Source of the DNA: DATARH01 sp035550515
Lineage (GTDB): Bacteria; Pseudomonadota; Alphaproteobacteria; ATCC43930; CGMCC-115725
Assembly: GCA_035550515.1 (NCBI GenBank)
Contig: DASZOZ010000020.1
Span: 1-64,000, forward strand
DNA: 64,000 bases
Reading direction: 5' to 3'
Below, in pieces: positions 31,619-40,894 of this stretch. The translations under genes and the position numbers were made by a program. The notes beneath the pieces were generated by a model. That model was given only the letters and a program-made list of their open reading frames with translations, searched no databases and was not told where the DNA came from. Numbering within the stretch: the stretch's first letter is position 1; each line of letters starts with the position of its first letter.

Positions 31619-33025
31619 CTACTGCGCTGCCGGCGCCTGGAGCGGCCGGGGATCGGGCGCCGCCCCGCGGGTCATCTGGGCGTCGATCTCGTCGATCGTG
31701 CGGCCGCGCGTTTCCATGCCGATGAGCCAGAACGCCACCGCCCCGAGCAGGTACCAGGCGGCGAAATAGGTGAAGCCGGGGACCAGCGCGTCGAGCGTCG
31801 CGGTGGGCTTGACGTAATTCGACGAGCCGGCGATCAGCGCCAGCCCGGCCGGGCCGATGAATTTCCCGAGATTGCCGACGCCGTACACAAAGCCCATGCC
31901 GCTGCCGCGTAGCCGGGCCGGCCACATCTCGCCCATATAGGGGCCGACGATCGAGTAGTTGCCGCTGCCGAAGAAGTTCTGCAGCAGGATCATCAGGAAA
32001 AACAGCGACATGCCGCCGACGAACACGCTGTGCAGATACCCCGCCATGAACATGAAGAAGGCGGCGACGATGCAGGCGAAGATCCCCGATGCGCGGCGTC
32101 CCCAGGCGTCGGAAATCCACGAGCAGAAGAAGCGGCCGGTGATCGCCGACAGGCTGATCCACACCACCAGCTTCGACGCCTCGGGCGGCGTGACGCCGAG
32201 CACCATGACGAACAGCGTCACCTGCCACAGCGACAGGCCGACGCCGCCGGTCTGGGTCAGTCCGGTCAAGCAGCCGGCAAAGATGCTGCGCGGGTATTTG
32301 AAGATCTCCAGCCAGCGCGTGTGCTCGACCGGCGGCAACCGCTCGGGCAAAGAGATCTTCGCCGGGTCGATCATCAGCGCCCAGGCCAGCGATTTGCGCG
32401 CCTCGTCGACGCGTCCGCGCCGCAGCAGCCAATGCGGCGATTCGGGGACGAAGGCGCGGATGTAGAGGCACAGCAGGGCGGGCAACAGCCCCATCGCGAC
32501 CATGCCGCGCCAGCCGATATAGGGCGCGGCAAAGGCGCCCAGCAAACCGGCGAGGAGGCCGCCGGCCGGCAGCATCGTCGTCGTCAGCCCGGTGAACCAG
32601 CCGCGCTTATGCGCCGGCGAAAACTCCTGCATCAGGGTGATGTCGACCGAATAAAGCCCGGTCACCCCGAAACCGACCAGGAAGCGGCAGGCGACGAGGT
32701 ATATCCAGGCGCCTTCGGGGGTCAGCGCCATCGCGCCGGTGGCGACCGAGACGTTGAGCACCGCCGCGACCAGCGCCGTCCGCCGCCCGACCTTGTCGGC
32801 CATCCAGCCGTAGAGCAGCGAGCCGAACGGCGCGCTGACCCCCGACGCCAGCAGGATGGCGCCCGACTGCCCGTAGGTCAGGTGCCAATTCTTGACGACG
32901 AAGGCGAGGACGAAACTGATGAGGTAGAAATCGAAGAAATCCAGCATGTCGCCGAGTGTTGCGGCGCCGGCGATCTTCCACTGGTTCCGTGTCAGCTTTT
33001 GCTGTTTTTCTAATAGGTCCAGCAT
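31619..33025 (-). CDS. MFS transporter (sugar/metabolite porter type)
   Basis: A 468-residue, 12-helix major facilitator. Motif A between TM2 and TM3 is GWMADKVGRRTALV, the sugar-porter-like PESPHWLLRRGRVDEA follows TM6, and EMWPARLRGSGMG marks the second half. The N-terminus is MLDLLEKQQKLTRNQWKIAG, cytoplasmic. It is a clear paralogue of the next MFS gene (shared NQWK, LDFFDF, LTGLTQTGG and PESP blocks). It imports or exports an unknown small organic compound by proton coupling. An intrinsic terminator lies after its stop. Confidence 0.9.
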   Translation of the reverse strand: MLDLLEKQQKLTRNQWKIAGAATLGDMLDFFDFYLISFVLAFVVKNWHLTYGQSGAILLASGVSAPFGSLLYGWMADKVGRRTALVAAVLNVSVATGAMALTPEGAWIYLVACRFLVGFGVTGLYSVDITLMQEFSPAHKRGWFTGLTTTMLPAGGLLAGLLGAFAAPYIGWRGMVAMGLLPALLCLYIRAFVPESPHWLLRRGRVDEARKSLAWALMIDPAKISLPERLPPVEHTRWLEIFKYPRSIFAGCLTGLTQTGGVGLSLWQVTLFVMVLGVTPPEASKLVVWISLSAITGRFFCSWISDAWGRRASGIFACIVAAFFMFMAGYLHSVFVGGMSLFFLMILLQNFFGSGNYSIVGPYMGEMWPARLRGSGMGFVYGVGNLGKFIGPAGLALIAGSSNYVKPTATLDALVPGFTYFAAWYLLGAVAFWLIGMETRGRTIDEIDAQMTRGAAPDPRPLQAPAAQ

Positions 33026-33117
33026 GAGCGTGAGCCTCCCTTGGAGGCGAAACCATGCCGTTGCCCGAGGGGCAGGGTCTACAGCGTAGATTATTCAGTC
33101 AATTTCATCTTCTATCT

Positions 33118-33149
33118 GAAAAAGCGGCGGCCGGAATTCATCCGGCCGC
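33118..33149 (-). terminator. Intrinsic terminator after the second MFS gene
   Basis: Read on the minus strand: stem GCGGCCGG, seven-base loop, stem CCGGCCGC, then CGCTTTTTC. It separates the two MFS genes, so they have separate transcripts despite the same direction. Confidence 0.82.
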
Positions 33150-33172
33150 TTCCCCGCAGATCCCGGCACGAT

Positions 33173-34603
33173 TCATTCGGCGGCGGCGCCCGCGCCCGCG
33201 GCAGTTCGGGCGGGCGCCGGCGCACCGTCGAGCGCGTGGTCCATCTCGTCGAAGGTGCGTCCCTTGGTTTCCGGCCCGAAGATATAAAAGCCGATGATCC
33301 CGAGCGCATACCACGAGGCGAAGTAGATAAAGGCCGGGGCGAGCATCTTCAGGTTCGGCGCCGCCGGCTTGATGATGTCGCCGGCGCCCATGATGAGCGC
33401 CAGTCCCAGCGGCCCGAACACCTTGCCGCCGAGATTGCCGACGCCGTAGCTCATGCCCATGCCGCTGCTGCGCAGGCGCGACGGCCAGATCTCGGCCATG
33501 TACGGACCGACCACGGTGTAGATGGCGCTGCTGAAGAAGCCTTGCGCCACGATCAGCATGTAGAACACCGACCAGCCGCCGATATAGGCATCGTAGAGAT
33601 ATCCGGCCGCCACGATGAGCAGCCCCGCCATCAGGCAATAGAGCGAGCCGGAGCCGCGGCGTCCGAGCGGCTCGATCAGCGCGGCGATGCTGAAGCGGCC
33701 GAGAATGCCGGCGAGATTGACAAAGATCATCAGGTAAGCCGCGTGCGCCGGGCTCGTGTTGAGCACGATGACGAGCAGCGTCGCACCCCACAAGCCGAGC
33801 GAGGAGCCGCCCGTCTGGGTCAGGCCGGTGAACCAGCCCGCGGCCACCAGCCGCGGATACTTGAACAGGTCGAGCCAGCGGGTCGGCGCGGAATGCGGCA
33901 CGCTGGCGGGCAGCGTGATCTCTTTCGGATCGATCATCAACGCCCAGGCGAGGGCCTTGCGCGCCTCCTCCATCCGGCCCATCCGCATCAGCCAACGCGG
34001 CGATTCCGGCACCCAGAGGCGGATCATGAACACCAGCACGATCGGCGACAGGCCGACCAGGAACAGCCCCCGCCAGCCGATCACCGGCAGCAGCGACGCC
34101 GCGATGACGCCGGCCAGCAGGCTGCCGCCCGGCAACAACGTCGTGATCAGCGCCGCGACCCAGCCGCGCTTGTAGGCGGGGATGAACTCCTGCACCAGCG
34201 GCAGGTCGATCGTGAAGATCCCGGCATTGCCGATCCCGACAAAGAAGCGGAAGAACATCAGGAACAGCCAACCGGGGACGATGCCGCCCGGCCCGGGCGT
34301 GAAGACCATCATGCCGGTGGCGAGCGAGATCGTGACCGCCGACCAGATGAAGACGGTGCGACGGCCGATCTTGTCGCCGAGCCAACCCCAGACAAAAGCA
34401 CCGGGCACCGCGCCGAGGCCCGACGCCAGCAGGATCGAACCGCCCTGCCAATAGGTCAGCGACCATTCCTTGGTCAGCGCCGCCGTGACATAGCCGATCA
34501 GGAAGAAATCAAAGAAATCGAGCAGGTCGGCGACATTGGCCGTGCAGATCAGCTTCCACTGGTTGCTGGTCAGGCGGGTCTGCTGCTCCAGGCGTTCGAA
34601 CAT
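33173..34603 (-). CDS. MFS transporter (paralogue of the preceding)
   Basis: A 476-residue major facilitator with 12 predicted helices. It starts MFERLEQQTRLTSNQWKLI at 34603, with AAAGGGGAGCACGC upstream; the in-frame codons beyond (MGCFACVC) are not used. It has GWLGDKIGRRTVFI (motif A), PESPRWLMRMGRMEEA, LTGLTQTGGSSLGLW and EIWPSRLRSSGMGMSYG, closely parallel to the MFS at 31619. The C-terminus is a flexible Ala/Pro tail. Substrate unknown. Confidence 0.9.
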   Translation of the reverse strand: MFERLEQQTRLTSNQWKLICTANVADLLDFFDFFLIGYVTAALTKEWSLTYWQGGSILLASGLGAVPGAFVWGWLGDKIGRRTVFIWSAVTISLATGMMVFTPGPGGIVPGWLFLMFFRFFVGIGNAGIFTIDLPLVQEFIPAYKRGWVAALITTLLPGGSLLAGVIAASLLPVIGWRGLFLVGLSPIVLVFMIRLWVPESPRWLMRMGRMEEARKALAWALMIDPKEITLPASVPHSAPTRWLDLFKYPRLVAAGWFTGLTQTGGSSLGLWGATLLVIVLNTSPAHAAYLMIFVNLAGILGRFSIAALIEPLGRRGSGSLYCLMAGLLIVAAGYLYDAYIGGWSVFYMLIVAQGFFSSAIYTVVGPYMAEIWPSRLRSSGMGMSYGVGNLGGKVFGPLGLALIMGAGDIIKPAAPNLKMLAPAFIYFASWYALGIIGFYIFGPETKGRTFDEMDHALDGAPAPARTAAGAGAAAE

Positions 34604-34814
34604 GCGTGCTCCCCTTTCGTCGACCGCTTCCGTGGACGATGGGCAGACACATGCGAAGCAGCCCAAGGGGCACCGGCCAAGTCGGACCGGCCGTCAGTTC
34701 GCAAAGCCTCGCAAGGTGCTTGCCCGCCGATCCGCTGGGCTGGTCGCTCTCCTGTTGCGTGACGCAAACGGCTTGACGCCGCCTTGTTGGCGTCCTCCGT
34801 CTTGATACGGAGTT

Positions 34815-34837
34815 CCGATATCCGATGAAGGTATCGG
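34815..34837 (-). promoter_or_regulatory. Inverted repeat CCGATA-N11-TATCGG upstream of the MFS gene
   Basis: A perfect six-base inverted repeat with an 11-base spacer in an otherwise gene-free region (34604-34881), upstream of the MFS gene at 34603. Its length and symmetry are those of a dimeric regulator site, but no regulator gene is adjacent. The rest of this gap shows only a TTGCGTGACGCAA palindrome (near 34764). Confidence 0.3.
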
Positions 34838-34881
34838 AAAAATCCGGGAGCGCCTAGTCGTTTGCCGGTCGCCGTTGGCGC

Positions 34882-34914
34882 AAAAAAATCGGCCGGGCGC
34901 CAAGGCCCGGCCGG
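34882..34914 (-). terminator. Intrinsic terminator after the Bax-inhibitor-1 gene
   Basis: Read on the minus strand: stem CGGCCGGGC with GCCCGGCCG around a six-base loop, then ATTTTTTT. Strong GC stem and U tract, about 30 bases past the stop at 34943. Confidence 0.88.
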
Positions 34915-34942
34915 TGGATGTCCGCTCTGGTTTTGCCGGCGC

Positions 34943-35659
34943 CTAGTCGCGGCGCACGCCGAGCAGCTGGATCAGCATCATGAACAGGTTGACGAAATCG
35001 AGATAGAGCCGCAGCGCGCCCATGATGGCGGTCTTGCCGGCGACCTCGTAGCCCGCACCTTCATAGTAGGTCTCTTTGATCGCCTGCGTGTCGTAGGCGG
35101 TCAGGCCGGTAAACACCAGAACGCCGATCACCGAGATCGCGAACTGAACCGCCGTCGACCCGACAAACATGTTCACCAGCGAGGCGATGACGATGCCGAT
35201 CAGCCCCATGAACAGGAACGAGCCGAACTGCGCCAAATCGCGCCGCGTCGTATAGCCGTAGAGGCTCATCGCCGCAAAGGTGCCGGCGGTGATGAAGAAC
35301 ACGCGGGCGACGCTTGCGCCGGTGAACACCAGGAACACCGAGGCCAGCGATATCCCCATCAGCGCCGCATAAGCCCAGAAGATGCCCTGCGCGGCCGCGA
35401 CCGAGAGCCGGTTGATGCCGAACGAGAGCAGCATCACGAGGCCGAGCGGCGCCAGGATCACCAGCCAGATCACCGGGGTGCGGGCGATCGACATGTAAAG
35501 CCCGGAATTGGCGAAGACGTAGGCGACGATGCCCGTCAGCGCCAGCGCCGACGCCATGTAGTTATAAATGCGCAGCATATAGTTGCGCAGGCCGACATCG
35601 ATGTCGAGCTGCGTAGCCGCCGAACGATCCGTCCAGCGGGGCTGCGAGCCATAGGCCAT
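34943..35659 (-). CDS. Bax inhibitor-1/YccA family protein
   Basis: A 238-residue membrane protein of the BI-1/YccA family with seven hydrophobic segments, including YMASALALTGIVAYVFA, VIWLVILAPLGLVMLLSFG, AAQGIFWAYAALMGISLASVFLVF and FAISVIGVLVFTGLTAYDTQAIKE. The last contains the conserved acidic residue of the pore/pH-sensing core. Family members modulate membrane protein turnover (FtsH-associated in E. coli) and ion leak. The start at 35659 follows GGAGGCTTTCT. Downstream is a textbook terminator, so it is probably monocistronic. Confidence 0.93.
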   Translation of the reverse strand: MAYGSQPRWTDRSAATQLDIDVGLRNYMLRIYNYMASALALTGIVAYVFANSGLYMSIARTPVIWLVILAPLGLVMLLSFGINRLSVAAAQGIFWAYAALMGISLASVFLVFTGASVARVFFITAGTFAAMSLYGYTTRRDLAQFGSFLFMGLIGIVIASLVNMFVGSTAVQFAISVIGVLVFTGLTAYDTQAIKETYYEGAGYEVAGKTAIMGALRLYLDFVNLFMMLIQLLGVRRD

Positions 35660-35772
35660 AGAAAGCCTCCGAAGGTTCAGGGACCACTCCCCACGCGCCC
35701 AATATTGGCACAATCCGTAGGGGTTTCAAGCAACGCACGACGGTGGTCCGGCTTCCGCGGATTAAATCGCTG

Positions 35773-38304
35773 TTACGCATCGTGCCGCAGCCGGGGGCCG
35801 GCGGCGACGCCGAGCGCCCGCCAGGTGCCGGCAAAGCCGAGCGCCATGGTCAGACCGACCGCCGCCGCGATCAGCAGCGCCAGCGGCGCGGCGGCGAAAT
35901 GCCAGTCGGCGGCGAGCGGCCCGGTGACCAGCAGCCAGGCGATCAGCGTCCCCAGCAGCGCGGCGATGACGGCGGCGGCGAGTCCCATCAGCCCGTATTC
36001 GGCCAGGAACGCCGCGGCCAGCGTTCGGCGCTCCGCGCCCAGCACCTTGAGCACCACCGCTTCGTAGACGCGGCGCCGGTAATCGGCGGCCACCGCGCCG
36101 CCCAGCACCAGCGCGCCGGCCACCAATGTCACCAGCGCCGCCAGCCGAATCGCCATGCCGATCGCGGCGACGACGCGTTCGACGGCATCGAGCGCCTCAC
36201 GCACCGGGATCGCCGATATGTTGGGGTATTGCTCGACCACCCGGCCGACCAGCGACTCCTCCGATCCTTGCGGCAGCCAGACCGCCGCCAGCACGGTGTG
36301 CGGCGCGGCCTCCAGCGCTCCGGGCGCAAAGACGATCGCGAAATTGATGCCGAGATGCGTCCATTCGATGCTGCGCAGGTTGGCGATGGTCGCGGTGATC
36401 TCGCGGCCCAGGACATTGACGCTCAGCGTGTCGCCCACCTTGAGCCCCATGCCGCGCGCCAGCCCGGCATCGAACGACACCAGCGGCGGCCCGTGATAAT
36501 CCGCCGGCCACCAGCTCCCGGCGGCGAGCGCCGACCCTTTTGGCGGCTGCGCCGCGTAGGTGAGGCCGCGGTCGCTGCGCAGCGCCCATTGCGCCTCCGA
36601 CGCCACATGCGCTGCCTCCACTGGCACACCGTTGAGCCGGGTGATCCGGCCGCGCAGCATCGGCACTTCCTCCATCCGCGCCCGCGGCACGGCGTGCACC
36701 AGCGCGGCGAAACCGTCGCGCTGCGCCGGCTGGATATCGAGGAAGAAATCGGCCGGCGCGCCTTCGGCGATGCTGGTCTCGATCTCGCGGCCGAGGCTCG
36801 CCTGCACCGCCGCCACCGCAACCAGCACCGTCAGGCCGATCCCCAGCGACAGCACCACTCGCGCGGTCGGCGCGCCCGGCCGGTGCAAATTGGCGAGCGC
36901 CAGGCGCAGGACCATGCCGCGTGGCCGGGCCAATTGCCGAGCCAACCACCGGGCCAGCGCGACGACGAACGTTCCCGCCAGCCGGAATATCGCGAACGTG
37001 ACGACCGCGCCGGCGACATACCACAGCGCAACGTGGCGGTCGGGCGCGGTCGACACGACCAGCGCGGCCAGGGCCAGCGCCGCGCCGCCGGCGCCCAGCA
37101 GCGCGGCGGGCGGCGGCTGCCGCGAGGCGGGGGCGACCAGGTCGCGGAACAAGGCGCCCGGATGCACCCGCCGCGCCGCCGCCAGCGGCGGCAGCGCGAA
37201 CAGCACGACCGCGAGCAACCCCTCGCCGGCGGCAGTCGCCAACGGCGACGCATGCGGCCCCAGCCGCAGCGGCACCGGCAGGAGCGTCGCGACAAACGGC
37301 GCGACCGCAACCGGCACCAGCGCGCCCAGCACCAGCCCGGCGGCGATGCCGGCCGTCGCCAGCACGCCGATCTGCACGGCATAGACGGCAAACACCAGCC
37401 GGCTCGACGCGCCGAGCGATTTCAACGTCGCAATCGTCGCCGTCTTGCCGGCGACAAAATTGCCGACCGCGCTGGCGATGCCGATCCCGCCGACCAGCAG
37501 CGCGGTCACCCCGACCAGCCCGAGGAACAGCGCGATCCGGTCGATAAAGCGCTGGAGGAAGGGGCTCGCCTCGCCGGCCGTGCGCAGCTGCCAGCCGGCC
37601 TCCGGGAAACGCTCGCGCGCCTGCCGCACCCAGGCCGCCGGGTCGGTGCCGGGCGCTAGCCTCACGCGGTAGTCGTAGGTCACCAGTGCGCCGGGCTGCA
37701 GCAGCCCGGTCTGCGGCAGCGCCGCCGCCGCGACGATGACGCCGGGGCCAAAGGCCAAGCCGCTCAGCGCCGCGTCCGGCACCCGTTCGATGGTGGCGCG
37801 CAACGCCAACTCGGCGGCGCCGATCTTGAAGCGGTCGCCGATGTTCAGGCCGAGCCGCGCCGCCACCGCAGGGTCGACGACCGCGCCATAGACCCCGTCA
37901 CGCGCCGCGAGCGCGACCGCCAGCTCTTGCCGCGGCGACAGGGCGACGGCGCCGTAAAGCGGGTACGCACCGTCCACCGCCTTCAGCTCGATCAGCGTAT
38001 GGCGCGCGCCGTCGCGCGAGACCGCCATCGCCCGCAGCAGCGCGACCCGGGAAACCGCGCCGCCGGCGTCGAGGAATTGCCGCTCGGCCGGGGTCGCCTC
38101 GCGGTGCACCAGCCGCGCCGAGACATCGCCGCCAAACAGGGTGCGGGCGTCGTCCCGGATCGCCGACCCGACCGCGGCGTCGAGCGATCCGACCCCGGCA
38201 ATCGCCCCGACCCCCAGCACGAGACAGGCGAGGAAGATGCGGAGACCGCGCACCCCGCCGCGCAACTCGCGCACCGCCAGGCGGAAGGGGTATGGCCACG
38301 ACAT
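35773..38304 (-). CDS. ABC transporter permease, FtsX/YbbP type
   Basis: An 843-residue permease with one N-terminal helix (FLACLVLGVGAIAGVGSL), a periplasmic domain, and two FtsX-like four-helix blocks separated by a second large extracellular region, a layout typical of YbbP. The last block includes LVTLVAGALVLGGAVAADYRRRVYEAVVLKVLGA. Together with the YbbA-type ATPase upstream it forms an ABC system acting on the periplasm or envelope; in E. coli, TesA lies next to ybbAP, as here. The start ATG overlaps the ATPase stop (TGATG); a GTG one codon earlier is possible. Confidence 0.88.
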   Translation of the reverse strand: MSWPYPFRLAVRELRGGVRGLRIFLACLVLGVGAIAGVGSLDAAVGSAIRDDARTLFGGDVSARLVHREATPAERQFLDAGGAVSRVALLRAMAVSRDGARHTLIELKAVDGAYPLYGAVALSPRQELAVALAARDGVYGAVVDPAVAARLGLNIGDRFKIGAAELALRATIERVPDAALSGLAFGPGVIVAAAALPQTGLLQPGALVTYDYRVRLAPGTDPAAWVRQARERFPEAGWQLRTAGEASPFLQRFIDRIALFLGLVGVTALLVGGIGIASAVGNFVAGKTATIATLKSLGASSRLVFAVYAVQIGVLATAGIAAGLVLGALVPVAVAPFVATLLPVPLRLGPHASPLATAAGEGLLAVVLFALPPLAAARRVHPGALFRDLVAPASRQPPPAALLGAGGAALALAALVVSTAPDRHVALWYVAGAVVTFAIFRLAGTFVVALARWLARQLARPRGMVLRLALANLHRPGAPTARVVLSLGIGLTVLVAVAAVQASLGREIETSIAEGAPADFFLDIQPAQRDGFAALVHAVPRARMEEVPMLRGRITRLNGVPVEAAHVASEAQWALRSDRGLTYAAQPPKGSALAAGSWWPADYHGPPLVSFDAGLARGMGLKVGDTLSVNVLGREITATIANLRSIEWTHLGINFAIVFAPGALEAAPHTVLAAVWLPQGSEESLVGRVVEQYPNISAIPVREALDAVERVVAAIGMAIRLAALVTLVAGALVLGGAVAADYRRRVYEAVVLKVLGAERRTLAAAFLAEYGLMGLAAAVIAALLGTLIAWLLVTGPLAADWHFAAAPLALLIAAAVGLTMALGFAGTWRALGVAAGPRLRHDA

Positions 38305-39029
38305 CACAGCGCGCGCCGCAGCGGGGCGGCGCGCCGGTCGTCGACGACGATGCGGCCGTCGCTCATCCGCAGCCGGCGATGGCAGCGTTCGGCGAGGCGC
38401 GGATCATGGGTGATCAGCAGCAGGCTCGACCCGTGGCGGGCCTGCTCGGCAAACAGGCAGTCGATCACCGCGTCGCCGGTCGCGCGGTCGAGATTGCCGG
38501 TCGGCTCGTCGGCCAGCAGCAAGCGCGGGCAGGCGACAAAGGCGCGGGCGATCGCCACGCGCTGCTGCTCGCCGCCGGAGAGCTGGGCCGGGTAGTGCGA
38601 CAGGCGTCCGTCGAGCCCGACCCGGCCCAGGGCGGCGGCGGCCTCACCGAACGCATCCCCCGCGCCGGCCAGTTCGAGCGGGATCGCGACATTTTCCAGC
38701 GCCGTCATGGTCGGGATCAGGTGAAACGCCTGAAAGACGATCCCGACATGCGCCCGCCGCAGCCGCGCCAGCCCGTCCTCGTCGAGCCCGCCGAGATCGT
38801 TCCCGGCGATCGCGACCCGGCCGCGGCTCGGCCGTTCGAGCCCGGCGACGACCATCATCAGCGTCGACTTGCCGGAGCCCGAAGGGCCGAGCAGCGCCAC
38901 GGTCTCGCCCGCGCCGATCTCCAGCGACACGCCGCGCAAAATATTGACGGGTCCGGCCGCACTCCCCAGTGTTAGATGCACATCCTCCACGACCACGAGC
39001 GGGCTGCCGGAATGGGGCGAGGTGGTCAT
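38304..39029 (-). CDS. ABC transporter ATP-binding protein (YbbA/LolD type)
   Basis: A 241-residue ATPase. Walker A GPSGSGKST, Q-loop region VGIVFQAFHLIPTMTALENV, signature LSGGEQQRVAIARA, Walker B LLLADEPTGNLD, and switch ITHDP are all present, as in MacB/LolD/YbbA ATPases that power FtsX-type permeases rather than transmembrane import. The start at 39029 (MTTSPHSG) overlaps the start region of the divergent esterase by 18 bases. The open frame beyond it runs on the opposite strand of that gene and is not used. Confidence 0.93.
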   Translation of the reverse strand: MTTSPHSGSPLVVVEDVHLTLGSAAGPVNILRGVSLEIGAGETVALLGPSGSGKSTLMMVVAGLERPSRGRVAIAGNDLGGLDEDGLARLRRAHVGIVFQAFHLIPTMTALENVAIPLELAGAGDAFGEAAAALGRVGLDGRLSHYPAQLSGGEQQRVAIARAFVACPRLLLADEPTGNLDRATGDAVIDCLFAEQARHGSSLLLITHDPRLAERCHRRLRMSDGRIVVDDRRAAPLRRAL

Positions 39030-39722
39030 GTCGCGAGAAACCGGAAAGCGGCGCAAAAGCCCCGTCGATATGGCGTCCGCGCTCGGGTTTTCAACGCGGC
39101 CGCACGGCTTGTCGCGGTCTGCCTCGCGGCGCTCCTGGCCCTGAGTGCCATGCCCGCCTCCGCCCGCGTCCCGGAAATCCTCGCGTTTGGCGACAGCTTG
39201 ACCGCCGGCCTCGGCCTGCCGGCGAGCGAGGCTTTCCCGGCCCGCCTCCAGGCGCGGCTCGAGGGCGAGGGTGTCGACGTCAAGATCGTCAATGCCGGGG
39301 TGTCGGGCGACACCACCACCGACGGGCTCGCGCGGCTCGATTGGGCGCTCGCCGACAAGCCGGATTTCGTGATCCTGGCGCTGGGCGCCAACGACGCGCT
39401 GCGCGGCATCGACCCGAAGATCGTGCGCGCCAATCTCGACAAGATGATCGAGAAAATCCAGGCGGCCGGTGCGAAAATCCTGCTGCTCGGCATGCTGGCG
39501 CCGGCCAATTGGGGCGCCGATTACGCGCGGGCGTTCGATAATATCTATCCGGAGCTGGCGAAGGCGCACGGCGTAGCGCTCTACCCGTTCTTCCTGGACG
39601 GGGTGGCGCTGGACCCGAAGCTCAATCAGCCGGACGGGCTGCATCCAAACGAACGCGGCGTTGCGGTGATGGTCGAGCGCATCGCGCCGCTGGTGGCCAA
39701 AATGGTGGGAGGCAAGTCATGA
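39012..39722 (+). CDS. tesA: GDSL-type arylesterase/lysophospholipase (TesA-like)
   Basis: A 236-residue secreted SGNH hydrolase. A signal peptide is visible (RLVAVCLAALLALSAMPASA followed by R), then GDSLTAGLGLP (block I, nucleophile Ser), GVSGDTTTDGL (block II), LGANDALRG (block III), and DGLHPNERG (block V, Asp-His). TesA is a periplasmic thioesterase/lysophospholipase, and its gene is divergent to ybbAP in many proteobacteria, as here. The start is likely ATG 39012, overlapping the ABC ATPase start on the opposite strand; an ATG at 38976 is also in frame. Confidence 0.92.
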   Translation: MGRGGHVARNRKAAQKPRRYGVRARVFNAAARLVAVCLAALLALSAMPASARVPEILAFGDSLTAGLGLPASEAFPARLQARLEGEGVDVKIVNAGVSGDTTTDGLARLDWALADKPDFVILALGANDALRGIDPKIVRANLDKMIEKIQAAGAKILLLGMLAPANWGADYARAFDNIYPELAKAHGVALYPFFLDGVALDPKLNQPDGLHPNERGVAVMVERIAPLVAKMVGGKS

Positions 39723-40867
39723 CCGCGGGTTTCGCATCCGCCTTTGCCGCCGGCGATACGGCCACGCTCGGCAGACGTCTGCTGACGCAACTCGACCGCG
39801 AGGCCGAGGCGACGCTCGGCATCGTCTATGTCAGCGAGCCGGCCGCAGCGGTGCTGCCGGCGCTGGTCGAGCAGCTTGCCGCCGGGACCGGCATCCAGAA
39901 TTGGACCGGCGGCGTCGGTCTCGGCGTCTGCGCCAATGGCGAGGAGGTCTACGACCGGCCGGCGGCCGCGGTGCTGACCGCAGCGGTGCCCGAAGACGCC
40001 TTTCGCATCTTCGCCGCCACCGGTGACCCGGCCGCCGACCTGCCGCGCCATCACGGCCGGTGGATCGAGGCGACGCAGCCGATCCTGGCGCTGGTGCACG
40101 CCGATCCGCGCTGCCCCGACCTGCTGCGCGCGACCATCGATGCCGGCGCGGCGAGCGGCGCGTTTCTGGTCGGCGGCCTCGTCTCGCACCGCACCGGCGC
40201 GACGCTGGTCGCGCGCGCCGCCAGGAGCCCCGACGGCGGCGCCGACGAGGGCGGCACCAGCGCCGGCGGCATGGCGGGGCTGATGCTGTCGCCCGAGGTG
40301 GGCGTGGCAACCGCGCTTACCCAGGGCTGCATGCCGATCGGCCCGACCCACCGGATCGACGAGGCGCGCGACAATGTGGTGATGGTGATCGACGGCCGGC
40401 CGGCGCTCGATGTGTTCCGCGAGGATATCGGGCCGCAACTGGCGCAGGATATGCGCCGTCTCGGCGGGGTGATCTTCGCTGGGCTGCCGGTCACCGGCTC
40501 CGATACCGGCGATTATCTGGTGCGCAATCTGATGGCGATCGACCCCGGCCAGGGGTGGATCGTGCTCGGCGCCGAGGTGTCGCCCGGCGACCCGATCCTG
40601 TTCTGCCGCCGCGACCCCGAGAGCGCGCGGCAGGATTTGACGCGCATGGTCAAGCAGCTTGCCGCCCGGCTGCGCGGCCCGCCCAAGGCCGGGGTCTATG
40701 TCAGCTGCGTCGCGCGCGGCGTGTCGCTGTTCGGGGAGGAAGGGGTCGAGGCGCAGGTGATCCGCGAGACGCTCGGCGACTTCCCGCTGGTCGGGTTCTT
40801 CGCCAACGGCGAGATTTCGCGCGACCGGCTCTACGGCCATACCGGCATCCTGACATTGTTTACCTGA
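39719..40867 (+). CDS. FIST-domain protein
   Basis: A 382-residue protein with FIST N and FIST C domains. It begins MTAGFASAFAAG, has LGIVYVSEPAA, WTGGVGLGVCANGEEVYDRPAAAVL, FLVGGLVSHRTGATL, and ends GVYVSCVARGVSLFGEEGVEAQ with FPLVGFFANGEISRDRLYGHTGILTLF. FIST proteins are intracellular small-ligand sensors in signalling and are often found near receptors; here none is adjacent. It overlaps the esterase stop by four bases (ATGA), so translation is coupled. Confidence 0.85.
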   Translation: MTAGFASAFAAGDTATLGRRLLTQLDREAEATLGIVYVSEPAAAVLPALVEQLAAGTGIQNWTGGVGLGVCANGEEVYDRPAAAVLTAAVPEDAFRIFAATGDPAADLPRHHGRWIEATQPILALVHADPRCPDLLRATIDAGAASGAFLVGGLVSHRTGATLVARAARSPDGGADEGGTSAGGMAGLMLSPEVGVATALTQGCMPIGPTHRIDEARDNVVMVIDGRPALDVFREDIGPQLAQDMRRLGGVIFAGLPVTGSDTGDYLVRNLMAIDPGQGWIVLGAEVSPGDPILFCRRDPESARQDLTRMVKQLAARLRGPPKAGVYVSCVARGVSLFGEEGVEAQVIRETLGDFPLVGFFANGEISRDRLYGHTGILTLFT

Positions 40868-40894
40868 TGACAAACAAAAGAAGAGGGCCGTCAG

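Noticed and set aside
33041..34762. A 573-codon plus-strand frame over the second MFS gene
   Set aside because: Antisense to a clear MFS transporter; composition is repetitive and rich in Arg, Asp and Gln.
35743..37659. A 638-codon plus-strand frame over the FtsX-type permease
   Set aside because: Antisense shadow; the minus-strand frame carries the membrane segments and FtsX signature.
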